Assembly (NCBI RefSeq): GCF_050624435.1
Contig: NW_027457716.1
Span: forward strand, 930,001-994,000
Direction of reading: 5' to 3'
Length of the DNA: 64,000 nucleotides
DNA from: Tenrec ecaudatus
Taxonomy: Eukaryota > Chordata > Mammalia > Afrosoricida > Tenrecidae
A program made the position numbers and the translations under genes. The notes below the pieces were generated by a model. The model ran no database searches. It was not told the origin of the DNA and saw only the letters and a program-made list of their open reading frames with translations. Shown here one piece after another: positions 22,971 through 32,375 of this stretch (its first letter is position 1; each line of letters begins with the position of its first letter).

Positions 22971-23200
22971 TACAATCAAGATAAATTGGTAATTATTGGT
23001 GATTGGAGTGCAAATATTGGAACCAAAGAGGAAAGAACAGAAGTTGGAAAATATAGTATATGCTATCAGCAATTTATTGGTCTTGCAAACTCTGTCATGC
23101 GATCTCCAGCTTGGTTTCTATCACCAAGACCATATTTTTCAACTACTGATCCTTCCTCTTTGTTTTCAACTTTTGCATTCCAATAGCATTTTGATAGCAA
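22971..23200. repeat. inverted duplication (foldback) inside RTE endonuclease region
   Basis: The endonuclease block that reads antisense at about 23085-23200 is repeated in sense orientation at about 22971-23065. For example, 'TGGTGATTGGAGTGCAAA' on the plus strand pairs with the complement of 'TTTTGCATTCCAATAG'. The normal antisense reading resumes below 22965. Confidence 0.75.
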
Positions 23201-23990
23201 GTCTGACAAATTTGGGACTGAATATGGTGGTAGAATTATTCAATTTCTGCATCACCGGCTTTGGGTGGTTGGTGCATAAATTTGAACAATAGTTGTATTG
23301 ATTGGTTCTCCTTGAAGGGGGCTAGATAGCATCCTATCAAAGATAACATTGTACATTAAAATAGATCTTAAAATGTCCTTTTGATGATGAATGCAATGTT
23401 GTTTCTCTTGATTGTGTCATTTCCAGCAGAGTAAACCATAAGATTTTCTGTTTCAAAATGGTCAATATCAGTCCATTTCAGCTAACTAATGCTTACAATA
23501 TCAATCTTTATGTATTCCATTTCATTTTTAATGACTTCCAATGTCCCTAGATTCATATTTCATACATCCCAAGTTTCAATTATTAATGACGATTTGAACT
23601 GTTTCTCCTCATTTTGAGTTGTGGCCCATCAGCAAATGAAGGTCCTGATGGCTATCCTCGATTTGCATCATTATGGTCGACTTGCCTATGAAAAGTCAGC
23701 TCTTCCTCTTCCTCAGCCAGTATTTTGAGTACTTTCCAAGTTGAAGAGCTCATCTTCTGGCACACGTTCAGACAATGTTCTTCTGTTGTTCATGGGGGGT
23801 CTAGTAACTGACAGTGTTGCTGCTATCCATAGGGTTTTCAATGGCTCATTCTTCCCATGCAGGTAGCCAATTCCTTCTTCATTGTCTGTTCTTTGTCTGG
23901 AAGCTCTTTGGGTGACCCTGCTGGTATATGAAATGCCAATCACATAGCTCCCAGTATCTCACAAAACAAAAGTCACCACAGTACCACAAA

Positions 23991-25057
23991 ATGCCAGACA
24001 AGTGATGGACCTCTATTTTTAGTGAGGCGTGGCCTGGTGGGAGGAGTGGGCCCTTAGGTGGTTCTGATCCACTTACTGGAACAAATACTGTTAGTTCTTA
24101 TTTCATAAATGTGAAATGCATAAAAGAGACCCCCCCCCAAAATATCCTCCAATTCAGACTTTCTGCCTTTTAAAAGAGGATAACCCACTCTGATTCAAAG
24201 TCATTGAGGTGTTTTGTTTTTCCCTCCCTCTGAGGCTACAGAGACTAGACTAATCACAGCTGAAGTGGAGCGACTGAAATGACTTAAAGCACCAGCTAGA
24301 CTGGCTGTCAGAAGCAGCTACAGTCAACAGCTACAGACTGACAGAGCTGCTCAGCCAAGAGCTGAGGGTTCTCAACTCCCACTTCTACTGATGGGCACAG
24401 CCAGTGGCCTCTGGGAGTTGACTGGAACCCAGCAGCCAGCTGTGAGGAGCAAGCTAATTCATCTCAGCCTGGCCCAGGTCATCAAGTCACTGAAGGAGTA
24501 TCGGGAAAGAGGGAAGAAATTTGGGGTCCCACATTTGGCCACAGACAAAAGTTGTTCTGTGTTTAGACAGTAGTTCTGGGCCTGAGTTTGGGGCAGGTGT
24601 GATGAAGGAAAGTCGGCTCCCTCCCTGCATCTGGGAACAGATGGTGGGGCTGCCCTGGAAACAGCAGGCCAGTCAGCTGGAGCAAAAAAGGCTTGGCCTC
24701 TAAAGCCCTGGCAGGGCAGACTGAAGCTACCTGGACTGTTTTTTCTTAACCCAATGGCTCCTGCTACCCTCACCACCCCCAACTAGGTAAAAGGGAAGAA
24801 AGATGCATTTTCTTTACAGAGGCAACTTTCTAGAAAGGAGACCAGCCCACCAGCTGTGAAAGGTCCCCTTAAACCATTTTACTTTGAGCAGGAGGAAGAA
24901 ATGTTGAGATTCCCAGAGCCACGTGGAATTGTGGATCCTCTAGGTTCCAGTGATGCCAGATCGATTTTTCTAGAGAAAGTCAAAATTCCTGTTTTCTTAA
25001 AAACCTCCTGATTTTTTCAAAGGCGATTCAATAACATTGGATAGAAGCCAAGTAGGC
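23991..25057. other. no gene recognised; unique sequence
   Basis: About 1 kb without an assigned repeat. The 24391-24573 (+) and 24459-24782 (-) frames were considered, but no domain or splice context supports them. Confidence 0.45.
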
Positions 25058-25290
25058 CAATGAGCCCTGATGGCACAGTGGGTTATGTGTTGGGCAGCTA
25101 AGTAGAAGGTCAGTAGTTTGAAACCACCAGTCACACTGGGGGAGCGGGGGGTGGGGGATAGGGTGGGGGGCTGTGCAGAGATGAGACCTTCTAGTCCATA
25201 TAGAATTTCAGCCTCAGAAACCCACAGGGGCAGTTCCGCTCGGTCTTACAGGGTCACTGTGAGTTGGAATCTTCTAGATGGCAGTGAATA
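25058..25290 (+). mobile_element. AfroSINE with G-rich expansion
   Basis: Sense copy with 'GTTGGGCAGCTAAGTAGAAG', 'GGGGCAGTTCCGCTCGG' and 'GGGTCACTGTGAGTTGG'. A G-run of about 30 bp (25139-25171) has expanded after the B box. Confidence 0.88.
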
Positions 25291-25639
25291 AGCAGGCCAA
25301 CCAGAGTCCACACAGGTCCTCATTTGGCCATGGGAGTCCCCAGTCTGTGACCCTCACAGAATCGACCTTTGTGTATCGATGTTAAAAGTGAGATCCAGAG
25401 AGGGGAGCGCCTGTCCCCTTGAGGAGCACCGAGTTGACTTTCCAGTCTCCAATCTGTAGCAGACATTCCCGGTGCTCCTTCTCTTCATTCCCAAATTCCT
25501 GATTCCGTGTACTCGCCTCAGTCACCAAGGGCCAGCTCTGAAGGTCCCTTTGCTGGTGCTGGCTGAATGTGCTGAGGAACATATGCCCCTGGGAACAGCC
25601 CTGACCAGGCCCCTCACTCCTTGGATGGCAAAACTCTGA
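25291..25639. other. no gene recognised
   Basis: Unassigned sequence. The 25382-25582 minus frame has no signature. Confidence 0.45.
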
Positions 25640-25865
25640 GAGGCGTGTGCTACACCTACCCCTGGAGACTTCCTAAGTGATTAAGCAGCAGGTTCCCAGG
25701 TTTGTAATTGGATTCACAATCTATTTGTTATCGGTGGCCTTCCCTCCACTGGCTCACAATGCCACATCATTACCTGCATGCTCAGAGTTTCCTAAATAAG
25801 CTCATTGCCTTTAAGTCTTTGGCCAGGGTCTGCTTCAGTGAGAACCCAAACTAAGCCCAGGTCTG
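25640..25865 (+). mobile_element. ancient LTR-like fragment
   Basis: The end 'GTCTTTGGCCAGGGTCTGCTTCAGTGAGAACC' (shown here only as GGGTCTGCTTCAG and GAGAACCCAAACTAAG) resembles the 3' part of mammal-wide LTRs that end '...CTGCTTCTGGGGGAACCCAAACTAAG'. No internal retroviral sequence adjoins. Family uncertain. Confidence 0.4.
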
Positions 25866-25879
25866 AATCGTTATGTGTC

Positions 25880-25968
25880 CTTCCTGCCATCCAGTTGATG
25901 CCGACTCATGGCGAATCTATAGGATAGGGTAGAACTGCACCTGAGAGTTTCTCTGACTGGAACTCTTT
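25880..25968 (-). mobile_element. AfroSINE, tail half (host of family A insertion)
   Basis: Reverse SINE from 'CTGCCATCCAGTTGATGCCG' to 'GACTGGAACTCTTT'. The last 14 bases are the left target-site duplication. The head half resumes at 28052. Confidence 0.92.
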
Positions 25969-28051
25969 TTTTTTTTAAACATTTTATTAGGGGCTCATAC
26001 AACTCTTATTACAATCCATACATATACATACATCAATTGTATAAAGCATATCCGTACATTCTTTGCCCTAATCACTCTCAAAGCATTTGCTCTCCACTTA
26101 AGCCCTTTGCATCTGGTCCTCTTTTTTTACCCTCCCTCCCGCTCCCCACTCCCTCATGAGCCCTTGATAATCCACAGATTGTTATTTTGTCATATCTTGC
26201 CCTATCCGGAGTCTCCCTCCCCGCCCCCCTTCTCTGCCGTCTGTCTCCCAGGGAGGAGGTTACATGTGGATCCTTGTAATCTGTTCCCCGTTTCCAACCC
26301 ACTCACCCTCTACTCTCCCAGTATCGCCCCTCACACTCCTGGTCCTGAAGGTATCATCCACCCTGGATTCCCTGTGCCTCCAGCTCCTATATGCACCAGT
26401 GTACAACCTCTGCCCTATCCAGTCCTGCAAGGTAGAATACGGAGCATGGTAGTTGGGGGGAGGAAGCATCCAGGATCTGGGGGAAAGCTGTGTTTTTCAT
26501 CGGTACTACATCGCACACTGACTGACCCATCTCCTCTCCTAAACCCCTCTGTGAGGGGATCTCCAGTGGCCAGCAAATGGGCTTTGGGTCTCCACTCTGC
26601 ACTTCCCCCTTCATTCACTATTATGTGTATATATATATATATATCATATACCATATATTTTTCATAATGCCTTATACCTGGTCCCTTTGGCACCTTGTGA
26701 TCGCACAGGCTGGTGTGCTTCTTCCATGTGGGCTTTTTTGCTTCTGAGCTAGATGGCCACTTGTTCACCTTCAAGCCTTTAAGACCCCAGACACTATCTC
26801 TTTTGATAGCCGGGCACCATCAGCATTCTTCGCCACATTTGCTTATGCACAAGTTTGTCTTTGGCAATCGTATCATGGAGGTGTGCAGCCAATGCTGTGA
26901 TTTTTTTGTTTTTTGATGCCTGATAACTGATCCCTTCGGGACCTCGTGATCACACAGGCTGGTGTGCTCTTCCATGTGGGCTTTGTTACTTCTGAGCTAG
27001 ATGGCCTCTTGTTTATCTTCAAGTCTTTAAGATCCCATACACTATCTCTTTTGATAGCCGGGCACCATCAGCTTTCTTCACCACATTTACTTGTTCACCA
27101 GCTTTGGCTTCAGCAGTTGTGTCTGGAGGATGAGCATTGTAGAGTGCCAATTTAATAAAAGAAAGTATTCATGCATTGAGGGAGTGCTTGAGTTAAGGCC
27201 CAAGGTCCTGCCGCCACCTTAATACTAAACCTATAAATATAGACACATAGATCTATTTCCCCATCCATATATATATTTGCATGCACATGTCTTTGTCTAG
27301 ACCTCTATAAATGCACTTTGACTCCTAGCTCTTTCCTCCATCTCCCTTGACTTTCCTCCTGTCCCACTACCATGCTCCGTCCCCACCTGGGTTACAGCTA
27401 TACCTCTTCTTTACGTAACCTTACCCTTGATCATTCCCTACCAGGCCTGCCACTTCCCCCTCACTACCATTTCGAGTCCCATGTTGTTCCCTTGTCCCTG
27501 TGTTTGTTAACACCACTTCCTTAACTCCCGCACCTCCCCCTATCCCAAGTGCCCCCGGAACTGTCGGTCCTGTTGTTTTTCCTCCAGATAGTTCATCCAG
27601 CCTCTCTTATTTAGACAGACCTGTGGAGACACTAACATGCACGAAAACAAGACAGAGGAAAACAAAGCAACAGTATACAACCAGACAACAAAACAACAAA
27701 AACTAACCACTGACAAAGAACAAAACAAAACACATCAAGAAAGAAGAGCTTGTAGTTAGTTCAAGGATCATTTGTTGGACCTTAGGAGTGTTTTCCAATC
27801 CAGTCTGTTGAGGCACCACAACCTGGCCCCAAAGTCCACTTTCAGCATTCCCTGGGGACCTTGCCACTCCATTCCCTTGCTGTTCCACTGCACTCCACCA
27901 CACTTTGCCTCGGTGTGGTGGAATCAGGTTAGGTGCAATTCGCACACTGTGTCTCCAGTGCTGTCCCCTGTATCACCCTTGGTAACTGAGGGGCATCTTG
28001 TCTCATAGTGGGGCCAGCCATGTTGTTCTCTTTGTGGACTGGCTGCTCTGA
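25969..28051 (-). mobile_element. 2.08-kb non-coding L1-type retroelement (family A), longest copy
   Basis: Bounded by a perfect 14-bp duplication, GACTGGAACTCTTT, at 25955-25968 and 28052-28065. The plus strand opens with a T-run then 'AAACATTTTATTAGGGGCTC', the complement of a 3' end with AATAAA and A-tail. Frames inside (26107-26667 and others) are proline/serine-rich by composition and match nothing. An internal tandem duplication of about 200 bp (roughly 26650-26860 and 26880-27090) repeats the block 'CTGGTGTGCTTCTTCCATGT...TTTTGATAGCCGGGCACC'. I infer an L1 3'UTR mobilised with 5' truncation. Confidence 0.88.
26650..27090 (-). repeat. internal tandem duplication of family A
   Basis: Two successive units share 'GTGATCGCACAGGCTGGTGT' (second unit GTGATCACACAGGCTGGTGT), 'TTCTGAGCTAGATGGCC' and 'TATCTCTTTTGATAGCCGGG'. 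The 44.9-45.0 kb and 60.5-60.7 kb copies contain a single equivalent block within their shorter spans. Confidence 0.8.
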
Positions 28052-28180
28052 GACTGGAACTCTTTAGGGGAGTAGAAAGCCTCATCTTTCTCCCTTGGAG
28101 TGGCTTGGGATTTCAAATTTGCCATTTCAGACATTGCGTTTAGCAGCCCAACACATAACCCCTATACCCCACCATAGCTA
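28052..28180 (-). mobile_element. AfroSINE, head half
   Basis: Resumes with the duplicated GACTGGAACTCTTT and continues 'GGAGTAGAAAGCCTCATC', 'TTTAGCAGCCCAACACATAA' to the SINE head near 28180. Together with 25880-25968 it makes one complete AfroSINE. Confidence 0.9.
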
Positions 28181-28199
28181 CAGAAAACAATAAAGAAAC

Positions 28200-28292
28200 A
28201 AAATCCAACAACACTCATTGCCATTGGGTGCATAACAATCCTATCGAGAGAAAATACTGCGGCCTCCTGGGTTTCCAAGGCTATAACTCTTT
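28200..28292 (-). mobile_element. AfroSINE, tail half (second interrupted SINE)
   Basis: 'CACTCATTGCCATTGGGTGC', 'GGGTTTCCAAGGCTATAACT' up to TATAACTCTTT (28282-28292), which is repeated at 28636-28646 on the other side of an insertion. Confidence 0.85.
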
Positions 28293-28635
28293 GTAAAAAT
28301 AAAATTGTGTTATGTTTTCAGTGAAAATTTACATAACCGATTAGGTTTTCATTTAACAAATTCTCTACTTGTTTAGTGACATTAGTTAATTTTTCAATAA
28401 AAAGGAAAGCAGAAAATTAAAAAAAGAACAAATGAAAAACGTGTTAAGAGTAAAGACAAATGATAAGATGTTAATTTTTAACCTAATCATATCTGCAACA
28501 ATACACTTTCTGATGTACTGATGTTGAGCAGGGTTTAATCCCATCCCTGGTGAATGGTCCCAGGGGATTTAATGGAGGCTTATTCTCTGTGGAATCTCTG
28601 CCAATGCATTTTGAGTTTTTATACTCATCTAAGGT
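28293..28635 (-). mobile_element. L1 3'UTR fragment inserted in AfroSINE
   Basis: Flanked by the 11-bp duplication TATAACTCTTT. The sequence ('AAAATTGTGTTATGTTTTC', 'AGTGAAAATTTACATAACCG', 'GTTTAGTGACATTAG') aligns with the antisense L1 3' end seen at 7340 and 13733, with 5' truncation after about 340 bp. Confidence 0.65.
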
Positions 28636-28745
28636 TATAACTCTTTATGGGAGAAGAAAGCCTCATCTTTCTCCAAAGGAGCGACTGGTGAATTCCAACT
28701 GCTGACCTTGCAGTTAATAGCCCAACACATAACCCATTATGCCAC
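28636..28745 (-). mobile_element. AfroSINE, head half
   Basis: 'TATAACTCTTTATGGGAGAA', 'CAACTGCTGACCTTGCAG', 'CATAACCCATTATGCCACCA' complete the SINE begun at 28200. Confidence 0.88.
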
Positions 28746-29340
28746 CAGAAGAGAGATTTGTATCTGGGTGCCTTCCAATTCAAGCACTATAATTATGCAA
28801 GGAGGATATTTTTTTCTGTACTGGAGCCAGGTCAAGTCAGAACCAGTGTGTCCATGGTTTGCAGCGAAGTCAGAGGAAGAAGAGGGTAGACTGTCTATAA
28901 CTTCTCATAGCCCAGGGAAATGCTAGGCCTGGAAGGGGGCATGTGGCTCAACCATATTCAGAAAATCTGCACACTAACCTCCCCGGCTCAAATAATTACC
29001 AGCACCATGTCTCTGAATATCACCTGAAAGCAAAATAGTGAAAGCACTATTTCCATTTCATAATACTTTTATTAAAAGTAAAGTTCAATTCAGTGATGTG
29101 AAGAAGCTGGGAAAATTATCTTTTCATTTCTTTCTTTTTCTTTCCCTCCCTTTCCCCTTCTTCTCCACAGAACTGAGAGGCAGAAGGAATAAAGGCAGCA
29201 TGGCACCAGCTGGAGGACACCGTGGGGTCAGGGTCACCATTTAACTCACGCTTCTCCAGTTTGGAGGGGCAACTGGATGTCCTCATTTGTGAATTTGCTT
29301 ATTAATCTTTTTGAGTTAACAAGGTCATGGTAAAAAATGA
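28746..29340. other. no gene recognised
   Basis: AT-moderate unique sequence. No repeat or coding signature. Confidence 0.45.
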
Positions 29341-29344
29341 TTGT

Positions 29345-29420
29345 TGGTGTTTTTGTTAGGAACCTTCTAGTCCAGTCCAACTCATAGTGACTCAATGCAT
29401 CAGTGCCGAGCTCTCTAGAC
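29345..29420 (-). mobile_element. AfroSINE, tail half (host of hAT MITE)
   Basis: Reverse SINE ('CTAGTCCAGTCCAACTCATA', 'GTGACTCAATGCATCAGTGC') ending in CTCTAGAC, the left hAT target duplication. Confidence 0.8.
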
Positions 29421-29575
29421 CAATGGTTCTCAACCTGTGGGACCCTTGCACAGGGTGACTGTAACAAAATTACAGTTATGAAGCAGCAATGAGAATATTT
29501 TTATGGTTGTGGAGGTCACCACAACATGAGAACTGTATGAAAGGGTTGTGGCATTAGGAAGTTTGAGAACCACTG
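29421..29575. mobile_element. hAT MITE, SPIN-like, 155 bp with TIRs and 8-bp TSD
   Basis: Terminal inverted repeats are CAATGGTTCTCAA at the left and the complement of TTGAGAACCACTG at the right, the CAGTGGTTCTCAA terminus of the SPIN group of hAT transposons. An 8-bp duplication flanks it: CTCTAGAC (29413-29420) and CTCTAGGC (29576-29583), one mismatch. The interior keeps SPIN-like blocks ('GGAGGTCACCACAACATGAG', 'GCAGCAATGAGAATATTTTT', 'CAAAATTACAGTTATGAAG'). It carries no transposase and would have been moved in trans. SPIN is known to have entered tenrec and a few other vertebrate lineages horizontally. Assignment to SPIN rather than a sister hAT is from memory. Confidence 0.8.
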
Positions 29576-29712
29576 CTCTAGGCTTTTCTATGCTGTAATC
29601 TTTACAAGAATGAGTTGCCTGGTTTTTCTTCCAAGAACAGAGCCACTGGTGGGTTCAAACCTTCAACCTTTTGGATAGCAGCTGAGCACTTAACCATTGT
29701 GCCTCCAGGGCT
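29576..29712 (-). mobile_element. AfroSINE, head half
   Basis: Continues after the MITE: CTCTAGGC, 'GCTGTAATCTTTACAAG', 'GGTGGGTTCAAACCTTCAAC', 'TTAACCATTGTGCCTCCAGG' + GCTC. One complete SINE with 29345-29420. Confidence 0.9.
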
Positions 29713-29728
29713 CTTTGATAAACTCTAT

Positions 29729-29955
29729 CAGAGGGTCTTAACCATTGCAACCCCATGGATCCTTTTGGCATTTAGGAAAGGCTATGGAACACCTGCCCAC
29801 TCCCCAGAATAATATTTCCAAATACCTCCAATGAAATACAGAATCACAAAGGCACAAATTGTATTGAAATGCAGTGATAAAAATAAGACATTGGATTTGT
29901 GGCAAATATACATGTTAATAAATACATTAAATATGATCTGATGGTGGGTCTAATA
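29729..29955 (+). mobile_element. ancient hAT-Charlie-type element, part 1
   Basis: Starts CAGAGGGTCTTAACC, a hAT-Charlie terminus, followed by 'CCCCATGGATCCTTTTGGCA', 'CCCCAGAATAATATTTCC', 'AATTGTATTGAAATGCAGTG', 'TAATAAATACATTAAATATG'. The element is old and continues after an AfroSINE. Confidence 0.68.
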
Positions 29956-29956
29956 A

Positions 29957-30128
29957 ACCAAACCCACACCATTGAGTTGATCCTGACTCACTGTGACCCT
30001 ATATAAAATTCCTCAGGCTAAATCTTGACAGGAGCAGATCATCTCACCTTCCTCTCAGAGAACAACTGGTGCCTTTGAACTGCCAACCTTGAGGTTACCT
30101 GCCCAATGGCTCACCCACAGCGTCACCG
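29957..30128 (-). mobile_element. AfroSINE nested in hAT-Charlie
   Basis: Reverse copy: 'ACACCATTGAGTTGATCCTG', 'CTGGTGCCTTTGAACTGCC'. Sequence on either side belongs to one older DNA transposon. Confidence 0.88.
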
Positions 30129-30129
30129 T

Positions 30130-30262
30130 GAGTTCTAGATAGTGATGAGCATGAACTGTACTCAACGATGGCTGCAACGACTAGCATGGGGTGTGAAAGC
30201 ATGTAGAATTTCTCTCGGTGGCAATCGCATGGCTATTCAGAACACAGCTGTGGACATGCTAA
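30130..30262 (+). mobile_element. ancient hAT-Charlie-type element, part 2
   Basis: Resumes with 'GATAGTGATGAGCATGAAC', 'GGCTGCAACGACTAGC' and 'CTCTCGGTGGCAATCGC', in the order expected for the same element. The far terminus is not recognised. Confidence 0.55.
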
Positions 30263-30529
30263 ACTGCCCTAGGAGCTTAGGGGAACTAACTCAACCAGGA
30301 TTGTCCCTCATCCAATTTGACATTGCTCCCCAGCCTGCTGGGGCTCAGTGGTTCAGTGTTAGGGTCCCTTGTCTAGATACCAGGGCTGGCATGGAGAAAG
30401 TCATTCCTCTGCAGCCTTCTAGTGTGTGGGGGAAGATATTAGTGTTAAGCCTTGGCAGGAAATTGGTGGATTTTCCTGGCAGCCACATTCTTAATGACCA
30501 TTTACTGGATACTTATTATATTCTGAGGG

Positions 30530-30945
30530 TAAATTGTGGTTCAGTTGTAGAATTCTCCTTTTCCATGTGGGAGATCTGGGTTTGAGTCCAAGACAATGCA
30601 ACTCATGTGCATCCAACACTCATTTGTCAGGGGGATGCTTGGTTATTGCTGTGGTACTGAACTGATTTCTGTGTTGCTATGATACTGAAATGGGGAAGCT
30701 TGGTTGGGTGCGGCTATGAGACTGAACCTGTTTCTGTGATGTGTCCAGACTAAGATGAGCGATGAAGAAGAGCCTGGTATTCTACTTCTGAAAACCAATT
30801 AACGAAAACCCCTGTGAATCACAATCTGATGCACAACCAAAGAGATGGTGCAGGACCAGGGAGAATATTGCCCATGGAGTCACTGGGAGCTGGTTGTCAC
30901 AGTGAGTTGGACTGGAGGCTGACTCAACAGCAGCTAACAACCATT
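30530..30945 (+). mobile_element. tRNA-Gly-derived SINE with RTE tail
   Basis: The head 'GTGGTTCAGTTGTAGAATTC' followed by 'CCATGTGGGAGATCTGGG' and 'TTTGAGTCC' is a decayed tRNA-Gly with recognisable A and B boxes. The body 'GACTAAGATGAGCGATGAAG' and 'TTCTGAAAACCAATTAACG' leads to the RTE tail 'GATGGTGCAGGACCAGGGAG' and 'GACTCAACAGCAGCTAACAA'. It is not a tRNA gene: the acceptor arm does not close and the 3' end is fused to SINE body. Confidence 0.78.
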
Positions 30946-31465
30946 GTGTTCCAGGCACTCGATTTGCTTTAAAAATCTAGCTCAGCCTTCTGGTACAGGG
31001 AAGTGATTAATCATGCCTACTTTATAGCACACAGTGAACCCTGATCAATGTCAGGCCCTGCTTGTGTTTTGTCCCTCCTTTTCCACATTCACATCACTTC
31101 CATTCCCCTCTTCAGACAAGTACCCCCTGCTGGGTGCTTGGTGTGTGTGTGTCCTTATAGGCATACAGCCATGTGCACTAGACCATGCTGCTTGGTGAAT
31201 GGGCTTTCAGCTTCCATGAATGGTACTGCAATATAAATCTCATTCAGTTTCTGACCTTTTCAACTCCTTGCAATGTCATTAAGAGTTATTGCCATGCTGC
31301 ATATCAATTGCATGTGCTGCTGCGTGCCACTTGGTCATGAGCAATCATCATCTTTCTTTTTTTTCCTTCTTCAGTTGTCTGTTGATTGGCATCCAATTCG
31401 GCTCCAACTCTTCTCTACTGCAGGTATCAGCGTGGTGACCATTCTTTTAAAAATGCCCCAAGGGC
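30946..31465. other. no gene; short RTE/SINE tail scrap at 31368-31430
   Basis: 'TTGATTGGCATCCAATTCGG' at about 31384 resembles the complement of the RTE/AfroSINE tail. Everything else is unassigned. Confidence 0.4.
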
Positions 31466-31469
31466 CCTG

Positions 31470-31668
31470 TGAATTGGATAAATAGCTTGGCCTATATACC
31501 CAGGAATTATGCGTTGGGCTGCTAACCCCAAGGTGAGCAGTTCCAATCCACCAGCTATTCCATGGAGCAAAGAGAGGCTGTCTGCTGTCGTAAGAATTTA
31601 GTTTTGTAAACCTATAGCAGCAATTCTACTGTGCCTTGTAGGGTTGCTAATGAGGAAGAATCAACTGG
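31470..31668 (+). mobile_element. AfroSINE
   Basis: Sense copy: 'TATGCGTTGGGCTGCTAACC', 'GTGAGCAGTTCCAATCCACC', 'CAGCAATTCTACTGTGCC'. The first bases of the head are diverged. Confidence 0.87.
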
Positions 31669-31689
31669 GGTTTTGTTTGTTTTTATCCA

Positions 31690-31892
31690 TCCAGGAGAGA
31701 GCTTTGATGGGGGAGATATTAAGTGCTTGGCTGCTAACCCAAAGGTCAGTAGTTTGAAGCCGTCTTCCACACACTGTGGGATAAAGGCATGGCTGTCTAC
31801 TTCCCAATAGAAGCCTTGAAAACATCACGGGACCATTCAGCTTTGTTTGATAGGGTCATGAGGAATGAAAGTCAACTCAGTGATTGCGCTTC
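31690..31892 (+). mobile_element. AfroSINE
   Basis: Sense copy 20 bp after the previous one: 'TTAAGTGCTTGGCTGCTAAC', 'GGTCAGTAGTTTGAAGCC', 'GTTTGATAGGGTCATGAGG'. Confidence 0.87.
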
Positions 31893-32184
31893 TTTGGTTG
31901 TACGCCCAGGAGGGGCTCACTAGGTCCTAGGGTCCATTCAATGGGCTTTCACTAAGCTCTGCCAGATTGCTGTGCAGCAAACCTGCATCATTAGCAGTGT
32001 TTCTCTGCTTTCCCCGGATCTCCAATGACACTTGGTATGTTTGTCTTTCTAACTGTTGCCCGTTTGATGGTTTTAAAAGGTCAAGCACAATAAACTCATC
32101 TATCCCAGGCACTTTATGGTTCTGTAGCAGATTCTTAGGGTTGCCATGCCACATTCCTTTGACCCATCTCTGACACCATCTCAC
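31893..32184. other. unresolved interval with an 85-codon minus frame
   Basis: The 31927-32184 minus frame has a mixed, protein-like composition (GMWHGNPKNLLQNHKVPGID block) but no domain that I can name. An AfroSINE starts at its 5' edge. It could be a retropseudogene fragment or chance. Confidence 0.25.
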
Positions 32185-32375
32185 TGCCTTCCAGTCAATA
32201 CCGACTCATAGCGATCCTGTGGGGCAGTGTACAATTGCCCCCTGCGAGTTTCAAACACTACAACTCTTTATTGGAGTAGAAAACCCCATCTTTCTTCCTT
32301 GGAGCTAGTAGTTTTGAACTGCTGACCTTGAAGTTAGCAAACCAACTTGTAACCACTGCACTTCCAGGGCTCCTC
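32185..32375 (-). mobile_element. AfroSINE
   Basis: Complete reverse copy: 'CACTGCCTTCCAGTCAATAC', 'GTTTTGAACTGCTGACCTTG', 'GTAACCACTGCACTTCCAGG' + GCTCC. Confidence 0.93.

Larger units (their letters stand above)
20516..23990 (-). mobile_element. near full-length RTE (BovB-like) LINE, defective
   Basis: Antisense non-LTR retrotransposon. It runs from a (TTG)n 3' tail (20519-20544) to the 5' end marked by the complement of 'CATATACCAGCAGGGTCACC' near 23930. Reverse transcriptase is recognisable: the 21171-21455 frame has a GVHPGCTHLLYFFNLY block and the YADD catalytic box, and 21029-21352 carries the post-YADD NTKKTKILTTEPIGN block. An AP-endonuclease-type domain lies around 22670-23200 ('IGDWSANIG' and 'CELKLKFKK' blocks). 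Stops and frameshifts break all domains. An AfroSINE (21712-21916) and a foldback (22971-23200) disrupt it. Too damaged to be active. Confidence 0.9.

Noticed and set aside
20516-23990. Active RTE reverse transcriptase
   Set aside because: YADD box survives, but stops, frameshifts, a nested SINE and the foldback break every domain.
24391-24782. Small gene in the unique interval
   Set aside because: Short opposed frames without domain, splice sites or recognisable homology.
26107-26667. 186-codon frame in the 26 kb element
   Set aside because: Inside non-coding family A, with no conserved frame among copies.
30530-30605. tRNA-Gly gene
   Set aside because: The cloverleaf is broken and the sequence continues into SINE body and RTE tail.
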